Made by a program: the position numbers and the translations under genes
NCBI RefSeq assembly: GCF_026626665.1
Contig: NZ_JAPNKE010000002.1
Span: forward strand, 11,552,001 to 11,616,000
Length of the DNA stretch: 64,000 nt
Reading direction: 5' to 3'
Source: Nannocystis pusilla
GTDB taxonomy: Bacteria; Myxococcota_A; Polyangia; Nannocystales; Nannocystaceae
The notes under the pieces: generated by a model
Told to the model about the DNA's origin: nothing
The model's input: the letters and a program-made list of their open reading frames with translations, nothing else
Databases searched by the model: none
Part shown: positions 37,677 to 47,881 of the stretch, in pieces
How positions within the stretch are numbered: position 1 is the stretch's first letter
How the letters are laid out: each line of letters opens with the position of its first letter

Positions 37677-40290
37677 TCAGTCCTCGGCGAGGGCAGTACG
37701 GAGGTCGAGAGAGACGACGCGCAGCAATTCGTCGGTGCCGAGCTCGGTGAGGCGGCGAGCCCCGTCCTCGGCGAGGACGCCGTCGGCAGGCCCTGCTTGT
37801 CGCGGAGCATGGCGTCGATCTTCTCCTCGAGGTCCCCGGCACACGAACTTGTGGACGAGGACGTTCTTGTGCTGGCCGATCCGGTAGGCGCGGTCGGTCG
37901 CCTGATTCTCGACCGCGGGGTTCCACCAGCGGTCGAAGTGAATGACGTGACCGGCCGCGGTGAGGTTGAGGCCGGTGCCGCCGGCCTTGAGCGAGAGGAC
38001 CATGAAGGGCGGGCCGTCGTCGCGCTGAAACTCGGCGACGAGCCCGGCGCGCTTGCCGACGGGCGTGCCGCCGTGAAGCACGAGGCCGGGGCGCCCGAAG
38101 ACGGCCGCGAGCAGCCCGGCGAGGGCTCGCACAGCTCGCGGTACTGGGTGAAGACGAGCGTCTTCTCGCCCGCCGCGACGATCGAGCCGCACAGCTCCTG
38201 CAGGCGGAGGAACTTCGCGCTGTCCTTCGGGACATATCGCCCGTCGCCGCTGTAGTGCGAGGGATGGTTGCAGATCTGCTTGAAGCGGGTGAGGTAGGCG
38301 AGGATCACGCCGCGGCGCTGGATCCCGTCGAGGCTCGCCACCTCGCTGGCGAGGGCGTCGACCGCCTTCGCGTAGAGCGCGGCCTGCACCCGCGTGAGGC
38401 CGCAGAAGACCTGCAGCTCCGTCTTGTCCGGCAGGTCGGTGATCACCCGTCGGTCGGTCTTCAGCCGGCGCAGGATGTAGGGGCGGACCAGGGCGCGCAG
38501 GGGCTCTGGCCGTCGCGCTCGGGCCGGGCGGCGGGCGAACGCCTTGAAGTCGGCGGCGCCGCCCAGCAGGCCGGGTTGCTGAAGTCGAACAGCGACCACA
38601 GGTCGGTCAGCGAATTCTCCACGGGCGTGCCGGTGAGGATCAGGCGATGGCGGCTGTGGAGCTGCTTGACGGCGTGGGTCTGCTTGGCCTGGGCGTTCTT
38701 GATCGCCTGGGCCTCGTCGAGGACGACGAGGCCCCACTCGCGCTCGCGCAGCCACGCCTGCCGCAGGAGCGTGGCGTAGGTGGTGAGGACGACGTCGACG
38801 GGCGCGGCGGGCGGAGCGTCGACGTCGCCGGCGCTGCGATGGGCGACGTAGACGCGCAGGTCGGGACTGAAGCGCTCGAGCTCGGCGCGCCAGTTGCCGA
38901 GCAAGGAGGCGAGCAGGACGACGAGGTGCGGGTCCGCGACCTCGTGTCTTCGCAGCAGGAGCAGCAGGGCGATCACCTGAAGCGTCTTGCCGAGGCCCAT
39001 GTCGTCGGCGAGGCAACCGCCGAGGCCGAGGCGCGGAGCAGCCACAACCAGGCCACTCCTCGCGCTGATAGGGGCGAAGGGTGCCGCGCAGGGCCGGGCC
39101 GGGGTCGGTCTCGGGGCTGCCGGCGGGGCTCTGCAGCTCGGCGAGGACGCGCGCGAGCCAGGGGCCAGGGGTAGCGACGGTCCAGGCCGCCGGAGCGCTT
39201 CGTCCAGGCCGGCGAGCAGACGCATGCCCTCGACGAACGAGATCCGGCCGCGACCGGCGAGGGCCTCGATGCTGTCCCAGTGCCCCAGAGCCTCGGCGTG
39301 GCGCGCCGGGTCGAGGACGATCCAGCGGCCGCGGAGGTGATGCAGGCCGGCGGCGCGCGCACGAGCTCGCGCCATTCGTCGGGCGTGAGCTCGTCGTCGC
39401 CGAGGAAGTAGCGGAGCTCGAAGTCGAGCAGCGCGTCGAGGCCGAGCTCTGACGGCCGGGCGCCGCCGACCTCGACGCGGACCTGCGGGCGCGGGGGCTC
39501 GCGGTGCCACCAGTCAGGTACGCGGAGTCTCAGGCCGCTGTCCTCGAGGTCAGGTGCGGCGAGCAGCAGCTCGTGCGCCTGCGCGGCGGTCCAGGCGACC
39601 GGGTGGTAGACCTCGCCGCTGTCGACGAGCGCGCGGACGAACGGGCTCAGCGTCGCGGCCCGACGCAGCGGGGCGAGCAAGCGCTGGCGCGCGAGGGCGT
39701 CGGCGGCGAGCCCGGTCAGCACCGCGGCGAGGGGGACGTGCAGCACGCGGCCGTGATCGCCGCGGCCGCGCGCGACGGTGACGAGGAACGCGAACGGGTG
39801 GGCCCGGTCGTTCGCACGCTCGGCGAGGTGGAGGTACAGGCGGCCGTCCTCGGGGTCGACGCCGTGGGCGTGCGCGAAGGCCTCGCGCGGGGCGCCGGTG
39901 CGGGACAGCTCGACGCGCGCGGCGAGGACGACCTGGCGCCATGCAGCTGCCAGAAGGCGCTCGTCGACGCCGCGCAGGGTGTCAGGGGCGACCGCCAGCA
40001 GGCTCGCAAGCGCGCCAGGGGAGGCTCCAGGGTCCCAGGCTCGTGCGGCGGCGCGCCGACAAGCTCCGCACCGCGGCGCGGGCGACTTCGCGGCCGAACG
40101 CGAGGTCCGCAGGGAGCGGCCCGTCGGTGGCCGCGAGCTCCAGGAGCTGCGTGCCGAGCTGCGGCACGCCGCGCTGCGCCGCCGAACCGAGCCTGGCGCC
40201 GTCAGGCTGGCCGGCGGCCAGGGCCAGCAGTTCTCCGTGCCGGGTGAGCATGAGCTTCGTGGGAGGAGCGGGTCGCGGCTGGGTGGACAC
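37677..40290 (-). CDS. SNF2-family DNA translocase/helicase
   Basis: An ATP-driven superfamily 2 remodelling enzyme of about 870 residues. The N-terminal 400 residues match the accessory region found in bacterial SNF2 proteins (LLDFELRYFLGDDELTPDEW; LRGRWIVLDPARH). Then come Walker A in DDMGLGKTLQV near residue 430, the DEAQ box in LVVLDEAQAIKN near 520, LTGTPVENSLTDLWSLF, and the C-terminal lobe with SLKAGGTGLNL and the arginine-finger motif NQATDRAYRIGQ. Start GTG at 40290 (STQPRPAPPTK). Frames shift near 40040, 39360, 39190, 39020, 38570, 38130 and 37840. Paired with the SWIM gene. A role in transcription, repair or phage defence cannot be decided. Confidence 0.85.
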
Positions 40291-40306
40291 GAGGCTGATG
40301 CGCGAA

Positions 40307-40629
40307 TTAGCACATGCATCGCCGAGACGGCCAGCGCTCCAGGGAGCGCGACAGGCGCGGTGCGTGTGGGGCGCGCGCGCCCTGCGTCGAGGTCGAGGTC
40401 GGGGACGAGGCGCCGGAACGCCGCGTATTCGACCGCGTCGACGCTGACCCGGGGCTGATCGATGCCGGCGTCGATCAGCGCTTCGAGCCGCGACCGTGTC
40501 GTCAGCACGCCGTTGGGGATCACGCACGGCGCCACGCCGTGGAGCTCGGCCGGCGTCGAAGCCCGCCTCGGGAACCTGCCGGAGCGCGTCCTTCGAAGCT
40601 GCGCGGCGGCGGGGCCAGGCTCGTCGCAT
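40307..40629 (-). CDS. Possible small hypothetical protein
   Basis: Between the small membrane protein and the helicase, one frame contains a protein-like stretch, CVIPNGVLTTRSRLEALIDA, then VSVDAVEYAAFRRLVPDLDLD. An ATG at 40629 in a neighbouring frame and a TAA at 40309 would bound a protein of about 105 residues if two indels are allowed. It could instead be the true N-terminus of the helicase. Not recognised. Confidence 0.25.
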
Positions 40630-40846
40630 TCAGACGGTCGATCGTGCGCTGCGCCGCTTGCCGAGGTACGGCAGGGCGAACAGGTAGAGGCCGCTGAGCA
40701 TGAGCAGGATGAGGGGGAGCAGCGCCAGGAAGCCGACCCAATGGCGGGCTGCTCCTGACCCATGGCGGCGATGTTGATGAGGACGGCCATGGTGAAGGCG
40801 ATGGACAGCCAGCGGTGGGTCTGTCGGATCAGTTGTTGCGGTTCAT
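40630..40846 (-). CDS. Small two-helix membrane protein
   Basis: About 72 residues. The ATG at 40846 follows GAGAGGTG and gives MNRNN; after an indel near 40830 the sequence is IRQTHRWLSIAFTMAVLINI, then, after a second near 40742, WVGFLALLPLILLMLSGLYL and a basic tail ending RRSARSTV. Two membrane helices with a short loop and a positive C-terminus. The start RQTHRWLS resembles PepSY-like or other small myxobacterial membrane proteins; not assigned. Confidence 0.5.
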
Positions 40847-41025
40847 GGGCACCTCTCTTCGGATCTCGGTGTACCGCTGGCCTCCTGTCGGTGCTTCTTC
40901 AAAACTGATTCGCAGGAAAATAGGCCGTGGACGGGCCGCAGGCGGGCCGTGGAGCGGTCGAGGTCGGTGCCCCGACTGTCTCTTCGTCCTGTTCTTTCGG
41001 ACAGGTCATAAGGGGAGACGAGCGA

Positions 41026-41066
41026 AGCCCGCCCGGCTCACGGTTGGTGCGTGAGCCGGGCGGGCC
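41026..41066 (-). terminator. Strong GC hairpin ending the giant-protein operon
   Basis: GCCCGCCCGGCTCAC and GTGAGCCGGGCGGGC form a perfect 15-base-pair stem, extended by one G-C pair, around the loop GTTGGTG. It lies 18 bases after the stop at 41084. No T-tract follows. It is the strongest simple hairpin I noticed in the window. Confidence 0.7.
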
Positions 41067-41083
41067 GTCGTCGTTGCGGGGCG

Positions 41084-44000
41084 TCAGCCCTCGACGATCG
41101 CGTGCTCGACGTCGGTGAAGGCGAGGAACGAGACCAGGAGGGCCGCGACGAAGTTGAAGTCGAGCCCGGACCGGGTGCCGTCGGCGTTCCAGGCGTCGAG
41201 CTCGGCGTTCGTCGGCGTCTCCTTCGGGTTCACGATCGAGGTGACCGACAGGCGGTTGCTGCCGCGGGCGTCGAGCTCGCGGATCGCCCGCACCAGCTCG
41301 GCGGGGTCGTCGGGCACGCGGGTGGTCGGGATCCCCAGGCGGTCGGCGAGCAGCTGGATCCGGAACGCGCGGACGTCTTGCGGACGGCCGTCGATCACCC
41401 GCTCGTCGAACACCGCGGCGGCCAGCGACGAGTCCCAGGTCAGGCCGCGGCGCCAGAGGTGGGTCGTCCCGGTCAGCGCGAAGGCGTCGTCGACCACCAC
41501 CGAGGTGCTGGCGAATCGCACCGCCCGGCCGGCGCCGGCGCCCGGAGAGAACAGGGCGACGCGGTCGGGCGCGACGGCCCGCAAGGCGTCGACGGCCTTG
41601 AGCAAGCTGAAGTCGCGGACCTCTTGCAGGCGCTTGGGCGTGCCGGGGCCGAGCTGCGTCGGGACGCACAGGATCACCCGCAGGCCGGGGCGTGCCGTCA
41701 TGCGATCGATCAGCTGGCCCCACCAAGCATCGGGCACGTCCTCGGCGTCGGTCTCGAGGTCGTCGACCGCGGGGGTCTCGAGGTAGACGAAGTCCTGGGC
41801 GCGCCGGATCGCCGCCAGCAGGGCGAGGAGCGTGTCGCGGGCGCCGTGCGCCGCGGTGAAGAGCCGGCGGTCGAGCGCGCGGGTGATCGAGTCGATCTCG
41901 TCGCCGATCGCGTTGCGCAGGGCCGTGCCCGCCCCGCCGGCGATCGTGATGTTGGCGTCGAGCCAGGCCTCGAGCGCGAGCTCGTTCTGGCTGAGGGGGA
42001 AGATGTTGGCGTCGTTGACCGCCGCGAGGCCGACGCCCGGCGCGCCTTCCATGCCCAGCGCCGAGGTGCGGAGGACCGCGACCACCGGCCCGGCGTCCTC
42101 GCCGTCGGCGATCGTCGGCAACGGCGTGGCGGCCTCGGCCGCGACCGCGAGCTCGCTCTGGATCGCCGCCGAGCGGACCGGCTCGGTGAGCGCCTGCACC
42201 TCGGGGAACGACAGCCCCGCGGTCCGCTCGCGCACGTACTCCGCGACCGCGACCGCCGGCGCGCCGGTGAGGCTGACGCCGGTGCCGTGGATCTCGATCG
42301 CCGCCGGCACGCCGGGGTGGCCGAGGAAGAAGTCGCGGGCGGGCTCCAACGCCCACGGGACCGCCGGCGCGGCGCCGATGACGGCGGTGGCCGCGTCGTC
42401 GCCGGTGGTGGCCGCCGCGACCTCGAGCCGGTCGAGCAGGGTGTACGGGATCGAGGACGCGGTGGCCGAGGCGAGCAGGTCGCGGTCGAGGTAGTGCAGG
42501 CGGTTGCCGACGATCGTGTCGAGGCGGCCGCGCGGATCGCCGCCGCCGCCCGGCGGGGTGCGGGGCAAGGGGCGACCGGTGACGCTCGCGCGATCGGGGG
42601 TCGAGCCGTACGCGGGCGACGTCAGCGAGACGATGTCGGTCGCCTGCAGTTGATTGCGCAGGGTGTTGTCGTCCCACGCCGCGGCCGGGATCGCGGTGCG
42701 GTCGACGATCGCCGGGGTGCCCGACAGCAGCACCACGTGGCCGCCGGGGGGCACCGCGCCGCTCGGCAGGGCGCCGGTGCCGGTGGCCCCGGTCTCGCAC
42801 ACCACCCAGTCGCCGGCGATCGTGGTCGCCGCGGCGCCGCCGACCGGCGCGGGGCGGGTGAAGCGGCGGTCGGCGTAGCGGCGCTGGGCCGCGACGGCAC
42901 CGGTGGCGTCGGGCAGCGGGACCAGGGTGTCCATGCCGAGCAGGCCGCTGGCGCCGAGGGTGCCGTTGAGCAGCACCATGGTGAGGTGGGCGACGCCGGC
43001 CGCGTTGACGCGCCCGGCGCCGCCGCTGGTGCGGAAGTGCAGGGCGATGTCGAGGTCGAAGCCGAGCGGCCAGGCCCGCATCCACGCGCCCACGCAGTCC
43101 GGGCCGAGGTTGAACTCGACGAGGACGGTCTGGTGATCCTCGGCCAGCGCGCCGCCGCCGGTGAGGGCGCGGACGCGGTACTGGCCGACAGCCGGGGCCG
43201 CGGTGCCGCTGTCGGCGAGGGTCGACGGCAGCGGGCCGGCGCCCGGGGTCGGGGCCGCGGCGCTCGGGGTCCCGCCCCACGCGAAGTCGCCGAGGCCGAG
43301 CACCAGGCGGGTGGGGTCGTCGGCGTTGGGCAGCGCGAGCAGGGCGTCGGCGGCGGCCCGCCCGTGGGTCAAGAGGACGCCGCCTGTGGTGCTGGTGCGG
43401 TTGACGTGGATCCGCGTGCTCGGGCGGTTCTGGGCCGATCGCCGGCGCTCGAGGAGGTCGCCCGCGGCCCGGCTGTCGCGCCGCTCCAGGCCGACCAGGT
43501 GGCGCTCCTCGTCGACCACCGCGACGCGCACGAAGTCTCGCGTCAGGCCGGCGTGCACCGGTCCGCCGGGCCACAGGGTCGCCTCGGCGCCGTAGTTGCC
43601 GGTCGGCAGCACGGCCATGCGCGGCCGCGGGGCGTCGTCGACCTGCGGGTTGTCGAGCGTCGGCGGAGCGCCGGGCGGTGGGAGGGGCGAAGGTCAGGGC
43701 GATGGCGTCGTCGTCGGCGACCTGCACGAGCGTGTCGGCCGTCGCCGCGCCGTCGACCTGCAGGCGGTCGCCGCCGCCGATGAACGGCGCCGCGAGCGGG
43801 CCCTCGTGCGCGTCGACCAGGTGCGCGGTCCGCTGGGCGGCGAACTGCACGACCACCGGCTGACCGCCCTGCTGCGGGTAGTCGGCGGCGTCGATGTCCG
43901 GCGCGAGCAACTGGATGTCTTCGTCGTCGGTCGCCGGGTCGTCGCCGACGGCGGTCGACAGCAGCCACGACCACCAGCACGCGACCGCGCCGGGATCGAT

Positions 44001-44671
44001 GGCGCGGCCGCGGCGATCGAAGGCCCACAGGTCGACCTCGCCGACGAGGTCCTGCAGCAGGACGTCGCGGTCGGCCACCTCGCCGCCGGGCCGGCGCAAC
44101 CACGTCATCGGCAGCGCGGCGTTGACGAGGTTGCCGCCGTCGATGGCGAGGCCGATCGCGGCCATCTTCTCCTCGGGGGTGTCGCCGGGGATGCCGGCCT
44201 CGCCGCCGAAGAACGGGTAGATGCCGGCCGGCGTCAGCGGGGTCCCGGCCGGCAGGACGAGCGCCAGGCTGCGGACCTGCGGTCGCGTCGGCGCGCTCGC
44301 CTCGGTCGGCGGGTCGTCGACCGGATCCGAGGTCGCGGCGGGGATGAGGCCGACGAGCGCGTGCAGCCGGGCCTCGACCTCGGGCAGCAGGCGGAACAGG
44401 GCGACGATCCGGCCGGCCGGGAAGGGCCAGGCGCCGCTGCTGTCCTGCAGCGCGTCGAGGGCCGGCAGGGGGGCGCCGCTGGTCACGAACAGGCTCAGGG
44501 TGCCGGTCGCCGGCGCGAACCAGTCGGTGGCGGCGGCGAATTCGACGGTGAGCCGGAGCAGGTCGGCGGGGTCGGGGACGTCGAGGTTGACCGCGGCGTC
44601 GGAGAACCACGGTCGAGGACCGGAGCCATGATGCCGAGGTCGTCGATCGGAGGATTCAGCGTGATGGCCAT
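41084..44671 (-). CDS. Giant protein with degenerate phospholipase-D-like C-terminus
   Basis: About 1,195 residues, with frameshifts only near 44610 and 43670. Start MAITLNPPIDDLG at 44671. The N-terminal 320 residues include an acidic AFDRRGRAIDPGAVACWWSW segment. The middle is strand-rich with many Gly/Ala/Pro turns. Residues about 950-1090 follow the phospholipase-D fold: a DFVYLETPAVDD strand, LRVILCVPTQLGPG, then STSVVVDDAFALTGTTHLWR and RGLTWDSSLAAAVFDE. The HxK of the HKD motif is replaced by A-x-T, so hydrolysis is unlikely; binding of a phosphodiester or a scaffold role is inferred. No signal peptide. It is the last gene of the operon, 7 bases after the previous stop. Confidence 0.6.
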
Positions 44672-44678
44672 CGGGACC

Positions 44679-47600
44679 TCAGATCTGGTTGGAGGGCGTC
44701 GCGTCGCTGCGCCGGCCGGCGGGGTCGATGATCGAGACGGTCACGTAGGTGCCCGCGGGCGCCTCTCCGGGGTCGGCGCCGACCCAGGTGTCGGCGGCGC
44801 CGCGGGTGAAGGTGACCTCGCGCCGCGCGGGCGCTGGCCGGGTTCGATGCGCCACAACTCGAAGCGGTGCATGCCCATCGGCGAGCCGTACAGGCCGTCG
44901 GCGTTCGGGTGGCTGACGGTGATCTGCAGCGCCCGGGACGTTCGTCACGGCGACGCCGGTCGCGGCCGCGGGCGGGTCCGGCGGGATCACCGAGACCGTC
45001 GCGGGCGGGCTCGCCTCGCTCCACTCGCCCGGGAGGATCACGCCGACCGTCGGCGCGCCCGGCGGGTCGTCGCTGCACCTCGACCGCGAACTTGTACACG
45101 CGCCACGGCGAGCAGGGCGGCGGCGAGGATGTCGAAGCTCGTGCCCTCGCCGTCGACCTCCGCGCCGCTGACCGGGCCCTCGTCGACGAGCGGCATCCGC
45201 AGCGCGTCGCGGGTCGGCGTGCTGGTCCGGCGCAGGCGCCAGGCCTTCGGCGCGGCCTTGCTGCGCGGGACCTTGACCCGCAGCTTGACGCCGTCGGTGG
45301 TCGGGTCGAGGCCGGCGTTGACCAGCGAGACCTGCGGCCGCGTCGGCGGGCCGAGGTTCGGCACCGCGAACGGCACCAGGTCGGCCTCGGACATCTCCGA
45401 CAGCGCGCCCGAGGGCCCTCGCCGAGGACGCGGTAGATCGTCAGCACCTCGAGCGAGCCCGACACGCGGTGGACGAAGCGGGTCGTGGTCGCGGTGGCGA
45501 CGATCGGCTGCTTCGTCCAGGCCCTCGAAGTGGTTCCAGCCGAACAGCGCCTTGTGGTCCTTGAACTTCTCGGCCCGCGGGGCGCCGGGCTCGGCGGCGA
45601 GGATCTCGGCGCGCGCGGCGTGGTGGCCGTCCTGCTCGAGCGCCTCGAGCAGCAGGGTCTCGTTGCTGACGAACACGCGGTAGCGGGTGCCGATGGTCGA
45701 GCCGAAGTCGAGGTCGACGCGCGCGTGGCCCTCGACGTCGGGGCGGGCGGTCCACCGCAGCTCGGTGATCACGGGCGGCGGGGCGGCGGGCGCGGGTCGA
45801 CGATGGTGCGCTGCGCCGGCAAGGCGTCGGGCGAGACGAGGCCGAGCTCGTCGATCCAGCGGGCCGTGTAGGTGACCTTCTTCGAGCCGCAGCGCGGCAG
45901 GTCCGGGCCGTCGCGGACGATGACCAGCATGTCGGGCACCGGCGGCAGCGATTCGATCGTCGCGGGCGCGGGGCTGGCGAGCAGGTAGCTGGCCACCGTG
46001 GTCGGGCTGCCCTCGAAGGTCTCGACCAGGTCGAGGCGCGCGAGGCGGGCGCCGCCGGGCGGCAGCTCCGAGGTGCGGGGGATCGGGATCCGCACCGTGA
46101 TCGTGCAGTGCAGCAGGCCGTCCTGCACCGGCGATCCGACGGTCGGCGGCTGCGGATAGATCTCGATCACCGGCCGCATCGGCGGGGTGCGGAGCTTGGC
46201 CGGGGCCAACAACGTGCGCCACGGCGACCAGCGGCCGAACCAGTCGCCCTCGGCGAGGCGGTAGAACACGGCGCCCTCGGGCGGTCGCGCTCCTCGAAGC
46301 GGCCCTCGCCGGGCGCGCCTTGATCGATCGGCCGCGACACCACCAGCGGCAGCGGCAGCCCGGGCAGGAGCGGCTCGCCGATCGTGATCCGGCCGTACTT
46401 CGGGTAGGCGTGCAGGGTGCGGTCGCCGCGGACGTCGGTCGCCGCGAGCGCGGCCACGGCGTGCGGGCGGAACTGACTGGCGAGCAGGCGCAGCGCGCGA
46501 CGGACGTCGGGCGGCGGCGGCTCGGCGAGCCAGCCGCGGTCCTCGGCGCTGTCGAAGGTCATCGCCGGCGGCAGCTCCGGCGGCGTGCCGACGAACGCGA
46601 CCGCGGTCGCGTGCAGGTCGACGAACTGGCCCTTCTCGGTCGGCACGAGGCCGAACTCCTTGAGCTCGGGGCTCGCCTCGACCGCCTTGCTGTCGGCGCG
46701 CACGGCCGCGGCGAAGGACTGCTGCTGGGCCGCGTTCCACTGCTTCGCGCGCCAGCGCCACCCCGCACGCGGTAGAACACCAGCGAGCCGACGCCCGCGG
46801 GCGGCTTGAGGTCGACGTCGCCGAAGCCGAGCCGGTGGCCGACGTCGGGGTCGACCCCGCCGGCGAGGATGAATGGTTCGACCGGCACGCGGATGTCGCC
46901 GTCCTTGCCGTCGACGTCCTGCTGGTCGGTGACCTGCCAGGTCTCGACGCTGGTGTCGCTGAGCACGAGGTCGAGCCAGCGATCGATCTCGCCGCTGACC
47001 TGGTCGACCCGCGCCATCGCGTCGTCGGAGATCGCCGAGGGCGCGGTGCCGGGGGTCATCGCGGTGTGGGCGACGTACATCGGCTGGCGGGTCGCGCCGC
47101 CGCGGTGCACTGGTCCTTGGCCTCCGACTCGGCGTTGCTGGTCGGCTGGTAGCGCGCCTTCGGCTTGACCGGCAGGCTCCACACCTGCCACAGCTGCTCG
47201 GACAGCTGGGCCTTCTTCAGCGCGGCGCTGTCGAGCCAGCGGATGCCCTTGACGGTGCCCTTGCCGACCACGCGCACCTGCTGGATCGTCCACGCGGCGA
47301 GGGCGTAGCGCTCGGTCGAGCGCGACAGGATCGGCGCGACGCCGACGCCGGTGCTGGTCAGCGCCTCGAAGCGCAGCACGCCGGCGGGGCTCTGCTGCTC
47401 GCCGAGGATCGGGCCGAGCGTGTCGACGAACTTCTTGAGGTCCTCTTCGCTCTTGAAGCCGTCCTTGGCCAGCTCGCCGATGTCCTTGTACGGCGGCTCC
47501 TTGAGCGGGTCGAGCTTGTCGGCCGGCTCGGCGAGCAGCTCGGCCCAGAACACCTCGGGCGCCGGGAAGTAGCCGTACACCGGGTTGTCCGGGGTGACCT

Positions 47601-47841
47601 CGAACGGCACCGTCCGCGGCGCGCCGTGGCTGTCGATCCACGTCACGCCGCCGTCGTGGACGATGTCCTTGTACTTGGCGAGGTCGAGGACCGCGCGGTA
47701 CACGACCAGCGGCGCCGCGGGCAGGCCGAGGCGCGCCGACGGCAGGGCACGGACGTGGATCCCGGTCGGCAGGTGCGTATCGCCGACGCCGTCGATCGCT
47801 TCGGCATGGAACGCCCACACGGGGGCCTGGGTGCTGCTCAT
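44679..47841 (-). CDS. Giant hypothetical beta-rich protein
   Basis: About 1,050 residues, not recognised. Start MSSTQAPVWAFHAEAIDG at 47841. The N-terminal 260 residues mix strands and helices (FEVTPDNPVYGYFPAPEVFW; EDLKKFVDTLGPILG). Further on come many beta-sandwich-like units with conserved W/Y and Asp turns (VPDMLVIVRDGPDLPRCG; VSIIDPAGRRSDATPSNQI), similar in style to fibronectin type III repeats. No signal peptide or membrane helix. At least seven frameshifts (about 47100, 46750, 46290, 45780, 45530, 45420, 45070, 44930). It lies 40 bases after the giant OmpA-like gene and 7 before the PLD-like gene, so all are co-transcribed. Confidence 0.55.
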
Positions 47842-47881
47842 CGTGACTCCTCCGCGGTGGTGGGAAGCGTGGTCCTCGGCA

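Noticed and set aside
38215..38240. CTGTCC-TTC-GGGACAT as another copy of the palindrome family
   Set aside because: It lies inside the SNF2 coding sequence, encodes conserved residues, and has only one short arm pair.
40989..41006. CCTGT / ACAGG inverted repeat near the operon end as a regulatory site
   Set aside because: Only five paired bases around a long loop; the adjacent 16-base-pair hairpin explains termination.
41051..43783. A 910-codon plus-strand frame
   Set aside because: It is an Arg/Gly/Asp-rich antisense shadow of the PLD-like gene.
40899..44486. A 1,195-codon minus frame over the PLD-like gene
   Set aside because: After 43670 it turns into Arg/Pro-rich sequence, while the neighbouring frame carries clean protein to 41084.
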